Assembly: GCF_003011885.1 (NCBI RefSeq)
Contig: NZ_PXXO01000019.1
Location: 1 to 37,123 of the forward strand
Length of the DNA: 37,123 nucleotides
Source: Cyanobium usitatum str. Tous
GTDB taxonomy: Bacteria > Cyanobacteriota > Cyanobacteriia > PCC-6307 > Cyanobiaceae
Reading direction: 5' to 3'
Part shown: positions 33,072 through 37,123 of the stretch, one piece after another
Position numbering within the stretch: the stretch's first letter is position 1
How the letters are laid out: every line of letters starts with the position of its first letter
Position numbers and translations under genes: made by a program
Notes under the pieces: generated by a model
The model's input: the letters and a program-made list of their open reading frames with translations, nothing else
Told to the model about the DNA's origin: nothing
Databases searched by the model: none

Positions 33072-34314
33072 GATCACCACCAGCCTGGAGGTGTGGCTGC
33101 TCAACCAGCGCGCCGGCACGCTCTGGCTGAAAGATGGGGAGCTGCAGTTTCAGTACGGCACGCTGTGGCTGGAGCAACCGCAGGCCATCGCTCTCTCACA
33201 GAGCTTGCCGCTGCAAGCTGAGCCGTTTGGCGATCGGGCCTGCCGGCCCTTTTTTTCCGGGTTTCTACCAGACAGTGAACTCCGGCAGCGCATTGCCCAA
33301 CAGTGCCAAGTCTCAAGATCCAATGATTTCGGCCTGCTGGCCGCGATCGGTGGTGATTGCGCCGGAGCGGTGAACCTGGTGGTTGGCGATCAGGTGGCCG
33401 AGGCTGATGCTGTGGAGTGGCTGGAGCAGGATCAACTGAGCGCCCTGCTCGATGACTTGCCGCAGCGGCCGATGCTGGCGCGGCGCGATGGCCTGCGACT
33501 GTCGCTGGCTGGCGACCAAGACAAGTTGCCGGTGGTGTTTGACGGAGGCCGAATCGGTCTACCCCTTGGCAGCCGCGCCAGCACGCACATCCTCAAGCCG
33601 GCCATTGCGGCAGTGGAAGGCAGCGTGATCAACGAAGCGTTCTGCATGGCCCTGGGGCAAGCCATGGGGCTCCAGGTGGCTGACGCCGAGATCCTGAGAA
33701 CCGGAAAGCGGCAGGTACTGGTGGTGCGTCGCTATGCCCGACACCACGGAGACGACGAGCGATGGTTACGGCTCCATCAGGAAGACTTCTGCCAGGCACT
33801 AGGAATTCCGCCCGAGCTGAAGTATCAGAATGAAGGAGGACCTGATCTGAACGCCTGCTTTAAACTGTTGCTTAGAGCCACAAGACCCAACGCTCCGCAA
33901 GTGATCCGTTTGCTGGATGCTGTGGTGTTCAACGCCTTAATCGGCAACAACGACGCCCACGCAAAGAACTTCTCATTGCTCTATAACGAAAGGTCGCCAA
34001 CACTCGCGCCGCTCTACGACCTGCTGTGCAAAGCGGTGTATCCCACGCTCACTGGAAAGATGGCGATGAAACTGGGCAGCAAATATCTCTTTGGTGAGGT
34101 GCAAGAGCGCCATTGGGAACAATTTGCCAAGGCAACAGGTTTGTAGTGGGCACAGACCAGAAAACGGGTGGTACAGATGGCTGCGCAACTTCCTTTGGTC
34201 GCCTGCCGCCTGCAAGCCGGCGAGGCTTATCGGGATGAGGCACTGATCGGGGACATCGTCAACCTGATCGAGCAGCGTTGCGATTTCATCGTACGACGAT
34301 TCAACGCAGGCTGA
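33046..34314 (+). pseudogene. hipA: HipA-family serine/threonine kinase with one in-frame amber codon
   Basis: Toxin kinase of the hipBA module; E. coli HipA phosphorylates glutamyl-tRNA synthetase. N-terminal subdomain about 12-110. Kinase motifs present are STHILKP (ATP-binding Lys), NALIGNNDAHAKNFSLL (catalytic Asp) and LAPLYDLL (Asp of the DFG-like site). Codon 367 (34144-34146) is TAG. Beyond it the same frame continues without gap as WAQTRKRVVQMAAQLPLVAC and onward, and ends at TGA 34312-34314, giving the usual HipA length of about 421 residues. TCG to TAG (Ser) would be the simplest change. The first 366 residues keep every catalytic motif but lose the C-terminal helices. ATG 33046; GTG 33061 is also possible. 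Confidence 0.88.
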
Positions 34315-34327
34315 GCGAGCAGGGAAA

Positions 34328-34518
34328 TCACTTGCCGGAGCTGGACAAGATTGCACTGAGCTTGCTGCTGAGCTCGTCGAGCCGGTGGTCCTCTTTCTCG
34401 AGTGGTTATCAGCTACCAAGAGGTCGACATGGGTGTAATTGGTGAACAGCGTGACCAGGGCAAGGAGCAGGACGGCAAACACCGTGATCAAGCCTTGACG
34501 ACCAAATCCCAATGCCAC
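34328..34518 (-). pseudogene. Frameshifted small single-pass membrane protein
   Basis: ATG 34518 begins MALGFGRQGLITVFAVLLLA followed by LVTLFTNYTHVDLLVADN, a basic start plus one transmembrane helix. After about 34402-34405 a second frame continues as LEKEDHRLDELSSKLSAILS, then SSGK and TGA at 34328. One missing base joins them into a 63-residue protein with a C-terminal amphipathic helix. The original frame instead runs on into sequence antisense to hipA. Function unknown. Confidence 0.42.
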
Positions 34519-34831
34519 CGCAGCCAGCCCAAACCTTAAACACAGAATAGTACAAGCAAACTACCAGGGCGTCCGTGGAGTCGCGGAGGGGCGCAGCTCG
34601 TCGATGGTGCTGTCGGCGGCTTGAGTGGTGCGCACGATCTCCCAAAATCCATACAGGTTGTACTGATTAATGGACGGTGGCGACGCAGATGTGCCGGGGG
34701 AGCCAGCTCCAGCTCTGCAAAGCGGCTCTCTCCAAAGTCGAGCACCCACGTCTATGGAAGCTCCCCTCAGAGCCGGAAACAGCTGCACCCCAAAAGTTCA
34801 GCACCTAAGCCCAGCAGAGCCGTTTTATAAG

Positions 34832-34846
34832 CATAAAAATTTTATG
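34832..34846. repeat. Perfect CATAAAA/TTTTATG inverted repeat
   Basis: CATAAAA, one centre base, TTTTATG. CATAAA recurs in direct orientation at 34849-34854 and 34857-34862. Lies in the AT-rich islet; could be operator- or replication-iteron-like, or simple AT-rich sequence. Confidence 0.4.
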
Positions 34847-34933
34847 GGCATAAAGACATAAATGGGGCAAAAAAATTTCTGCCGCAGGCAAAGGGCCACC
34901 CCTACTGCAACTCATGGGCGAAATCCCGCTTCT

Positions 34934-34954
34934 GATTCCATCACTGATGGGATC
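34934..34954. repeat. Operator-like 10-bp inverted repeat
   Basis: GATTCCATCA-C-TGATGGGATC, 9 of 10 pairs matching, single-base centre. No adjacent gene it could obviously control. Confidence 0.4.
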
Positions 34955-35200
34955 GGTCAAAACGTTTTCATGAAATCAACCCAATGGGTATGCGGGCTCA
35001 TCCATCCAAACAGGGCGCATTTATAGCGCAATATGACCATAAACACATAAGCAATCCACAAAAAATAGGCTTTTGCGGCATCTGCCCCCCTCTGCTCAGC
35101 TCGGGGCGTGTGGCTGGATCTGGGTGAAGGTGTCGCAGACCTGAAGCAGTTCTGGGATCAGGCTGGGGCTGCTGCAAGGGTTGAGCGAAGGCTCAAGCAT

Positions 35201-35761
35201 TCACAATCCGCAGGCCTGGTGCTTGCGAGCCGCCACTTCTGGTGCCAGCCAGGCACCGGTGCTGCCGGTGGCGCGCCAGAGCTGCAGGCGTAGGGCATCG
35301 CGCATGATTTTGTGGCGTTCTCCATGGCTGGGCTGAGGAGGAGGTGTCGGCCCAACCTGGATGCCAAGGGGCCCAAGAGCGATTTGAGCATTGAGAACGG
35401 CCCGGGCGGTGTGGTCTGGATCGGTAGCGATCCAAACCCGAAGGGGCCGGGGGCTTTGCTGCTGGGCAAACCATTGGGCCAGGGCGGTGATCTGGGTGGC
35501 GGTATCGAAGCCCTGCAAAAGCTCTGACATGGCCTGAGGGGGCAAAGGCAAGCCTGGGCAGCGGATCAACAGATGCTGGGGCGCCGCGGGGAGGGCAGCG
35601 ACGATGCGTTCAGCTGCAGCCAAGCGACTTGGGATGCCATCGAGAACCACCACCAGATCGGCGGCTCCTTTGGCGGAAGTTGTGGAGCGAAGCTGTGGAG
35701 CGATCCAGGGCCATGAGACCCACAGTCCTGCGGCCAAGATGAAGGGAATCGGCAGGAGCAT
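35201..35761 (-). CDS. YdcF/SanA/ElyC-like (DUF218) envelope protein
   Basis: 186 aa. An N-terminal hydrophobic helix (MLLPIPFILAAGLWVSWPWI) anchors a Rossmann-like DUF218 domain: DLVVVLDGIPSRLAAAERIV, HLLIRCPGLPLPP, GFDTATQITALAQWFAQQ, RVWIATDPDHTARAVLNAQI, and HGERHKIMRDALRLQLWRA near the end. Some relatives act in cell-wall or exopolysaccharide metabolism. ATG 35761 follows the sugar-transferase stop directly (TGA then ATG), so the two were an exopolysaccharide-type unit. The upstream promoter of that unit may be lost with the transferase N-terminus. Confidence 0.78.
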   Translation of the reverse strand: MLLPIPFILAAGLWVSWPWIAPQLRSTTSAKGAADLVVVLDGIPSRLAAAERIVAALPAAPQHLLIRCPGLPLPPQAMSELLQGFDTATQITALAQWFAQQQSPRPLRVWIATDPDHTARAVLNAQIALGPLGIQVGPTPPPQPSHGERHKIMRDALRLQLWRATGSTGAWLAPEVAARKHQACGL

Positions 35762-36035
35762 TCAACATTCAGTGGGAATATCGGCGCTGGTCTGGGGAAT
35801 GGCGCCTTGGGCGTTGAACACCAGGCGGATGGTTTTGAAGAGGATCAGCAGATGGAGCCAGAAGGAGAAGTTGCGCAGGTAGTAGAGGTCGTAGCTGAGC
35901 TTGTTGGCAGCGTCTTCAACGGAGGCCCCGTAGGGATAGTTCACCTGGGCCCAGCCGCTGAGACCCGGGCGCATCCAGTGCCGCAGAAGATAGTGGGGCA
36001 GGGCTGATTCAAAGTCCGTCACAGGCGTCCTTGCC
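35762..36035 (-). pseudogene. C-terminal stump of a polyprenyl-phosphate sugar transferase
   Basis: Only the last 85-90 residues remain: SALPHYLLRHWMRPGLSGWA then QVNYPYGASVEDAANKLSYD, LYYLRNFSFWLHLLILFKTI, RLVFNAQG. This is the conserved end of WcaJ/PssY-type phosphoglycosyl transferases, which load the first sugar on undecaprenyl phosphate. The membrane helices and catalytic N-terminal core are missing. Similarity fades upstream of about 36020-36035, and the adjacent DNA is the 5' flank of a transposase, so the break is likely an insertion or IS-mediated deletion. An ORF from ATG 36049 exists but is unlikely to be functional. Confidence 0.75.
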
Positions 36036-36089
36036 GGGGCTGTCAGCATGGGTTGAGGTCGGCTGAATCGCCCCCTCCTTCTGCTTGAA

Positions 36090-37072
36090 AGCGCCTCCGC
36101 CGTAACCGATCTCGACCTGATCAGCTATCTGAGGTCAATCCCAGATGCGCGGATGCGGCGCGGGGTTCGGTTTCCGGCCTGGTATCTGCTGCTGCTGGCC
36201 GTGCTCGGAATCCTGAGTGGATGCCAGAGCTTGCGGGATCTGGAGCGTTTCGCCATCCGCCACCACAGCGTCCTGACCGAGGCTCTCGGCCTGGCGTTGC
36301 GGCGGCCGCCATCGGATTCCTCGTTCCGCTACTTCTTCCAACAGGTGGATGTGGCCGCCCTGTGCACTGCGATCCGTGACTGGACGATCGCCCAAATCCC
36401 CGGTGGCGCAGAAGATCTCGATCAGCTTGTTTGTGACGGCAAGACGCTCCGGGGCTCGATTGAGCCCACCGCCGGTGGCGGGTCGGCTTTCATCGCCCAG
36501 GTCACGCTGTATTCGACCGCTCTTAGTGTGGCGATCAGCCAGGCCTGCTACGCCACCGGCGACAACCATGAGCGGGCAGTGCTGCTGCAGTTGCTTGGCG
36601 AGCTGGATCTGGAGGGCGTGCTCATCCATGCGGACGCGCTCGATACCCAGCGCCCGTTTTTCGGCAGCTCAAGGAGCAGGGGGCCGACTTCCTGCTGACG
36701 GTGTAGGCGAAGCCTTCCGCGAAGCGGTGGGGCAACCAGAAGACGTTGCATCGTCAGATCCGATCTCAGTTCCAGGGAAAGCGGCACATTCCTTTTATGG
36801 CGGACGTTCACGAGGTTGGCCACGGCCGCGAAATCGCCTGGACGCTGCGCGCCAAACAGGCTCCAGAGCACATCAGCGAAGCCTGGATCGGCACCAGCTG
36901 GATCGTGGAAGTCACGGCCAGAGGCACTCGTGACGGCAGGCCGTTTCAAGCTATCCAACTGTTTCCGACGAGCCTGCGCACCACGCCAGAAGCCCTGCCG
37001 CAACTGGTACGCGACCGCTGGAGCATTGAGGGCTGGCACTGGATCCGAGCGGCGTCCCATGGAGTGGTGTAA
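36090..37072 (+). pseudogene. ISAs1-family transposase, multiply broken
   Basis: Domain order is that of ISAs1-type DDE transposases: LISYLRSIPDARMRRGVRFP near the start, FQQVDVAALCTAIRDWTIAQ, then QLVCDGKTLRGS (first Asp), LIHADALDTQRPFF (second Asp; the usual His of DALHTQ is Asp), LHRQIRSQFQGKRHIPF and VRDRWSIEGWHWIR (Glu). Defects: no usable start codon before 36153, a one-base loss near 36660 that shifts frame, a TAG at 36704 within an apparent 24-27-nt insertion (36704-36730), and loss of similarity after 37048, leaving out the last 60-80 residues. It lies head-on against the sugar-transferase stump. Confidence 0.85.
36704..36730 (+). repeat. Short insertion with GCGAAGC direct repeats inside the transposase
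   Basis: Compared with the expected family reading (LLTV then an N-Q-K/P-T-L-H block) about 24-27 extra bases are present. They begin with the in-frame TAG and contain GCGAAGC at 36707-36713 and 36719-36725. It may be a tiny dispersed repeat. Confidence 0.4.
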
Positions 37073-37082
37073 CTCGGGGGGA

Positions 37083-37107
37083 TCAGCCCCGGCGTAGCCG
37101 GGGCTGA
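37083..37107. repeat. Perfect 11-bp hairpin after the transposase
   Basis: TCAGCCCCGGC (37083-37093), loop GTA, GCCGGGGCTGA (37097-37107). Very stable, no T-tract. It could be a subterminal IS element feature, a REP-like unit or a transcription barrier; the window ends too soon to tell. Confidence 0.6.
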
Positions 37108-37123
37108 CGGCTCAACTCCCTCA

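Larger units (their letters stand above)
34315..35200. other. Gene-poor stretch: coding ghosts, then an AT-rich islet
   Basis: No intact gene. The left part (to about 34800) has minus-strand fragments that read like protein in broken frames, including NQYNLYGFWEIVRTTQAADS followed by TIDELRPSATP, ending at TAG near 34561. The right part (about 34815-35095) is clearly AT-richer than the rest of the window, with A and T runs and palindromes, and no ORF on either strand looks real. Both suggest acquired, decaying DNA. Confidence 0.45.

Noticed and set aside
36548-37060. 170-aa minus-strand ORF opposite the transposase end
   Set aside because: Antisense to clearly conserved transposase sequence.

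Overview
The window is cyanobacterial and most resembles a GC-rich picocyanobacterium of the Cyanobium / freshwater-euryhaline Synechococcus type. The signs are a KaiB-domain histidine kinase (SasA), a ferredoxin-NADP reductase carrying a CpcD-like phycobilisome-linker domain, the zwf-opcA pair, a BciB-type divinyl-chlorophyll(ide) 8-vinyl reductase, a group 2 sigma factor N-terminus, very high GC at third codon positions, and very tight packing. The HIP1 octamer GCGATCGC was spotted only three times (350, 8967, 29662), which fits alpha-cyanobacteria rather than HIP1-rich lineages. The genus is an inference from gene content.

Positions 1-12200 carry housekeeping and envelope genes in short runs on alternating strands: a cut-off sigma factor, an RsuA/RluB-type pseudouridine synthase, a RodZ-like HTH membrane protein, malQ coupled to bciB, a divergent LCP-family protein, a hypothetical protein divergent from prs, a secreted GH10-like hydrolase, and a three-gene unit (lipocalin-like protein, secreted protein, pepN).

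Positions 12200-21600 carry clock output and carbon/redox metabolism: sasA, tRNA-Glu(TTC), an SRPBCC protein, petH with a strong terminator, then a co-directional run zwf-opcA-cobyrinate diamide synthase-acylphosphatase-histidine phosphatase-GAP-family membrane protein. zwf and opcA give light/dark-controlled entry into the oxidative pentose phosphate pathway. The histidine phosphatase in the same run reads more like yeast sedoheptulose-1,7-bisphosphatase SHB17 than like an ordinary phosphoglycerate mutase, which would also place it in sugar-phosphate flux.

Positions 21600-30065 carry a Dda/RecD-like helicase, a divergent PAP2 protein and crtE (one minus-strand unit, with a possible 13-codon leader peptide upstream of crtE), folD, a 7TM-HD (PgpH-type) protein, a membrane-anchored J-domain protein overlapping a SemiSWEET, and a PGM1-type ATP-grasp ligase.

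Positions 30066 to the end form an accessory, decaying region: a frameshifted small gene, a small hypothetical, a lipoprotein, a HEPN/MNT pair, a zinc-ribbon protein, a hipBA module whose hipA contains one in-frame amber codon, about 0.9 kb of degraded and AT-rich sequence, a YdcF-like protein, the C-terminal stump of a polyprenyl-phosphate sugar transferase, and a broken ISAs1-type transposase next to the stump. I found no CRISPR array, rRNA or prophage, and no clearly new multi-gene system. The best leads are the amber-interrupted hipA with its candidate operator, the crtE leader, and the SHB17-like enzyme in the zwf-opcA run.
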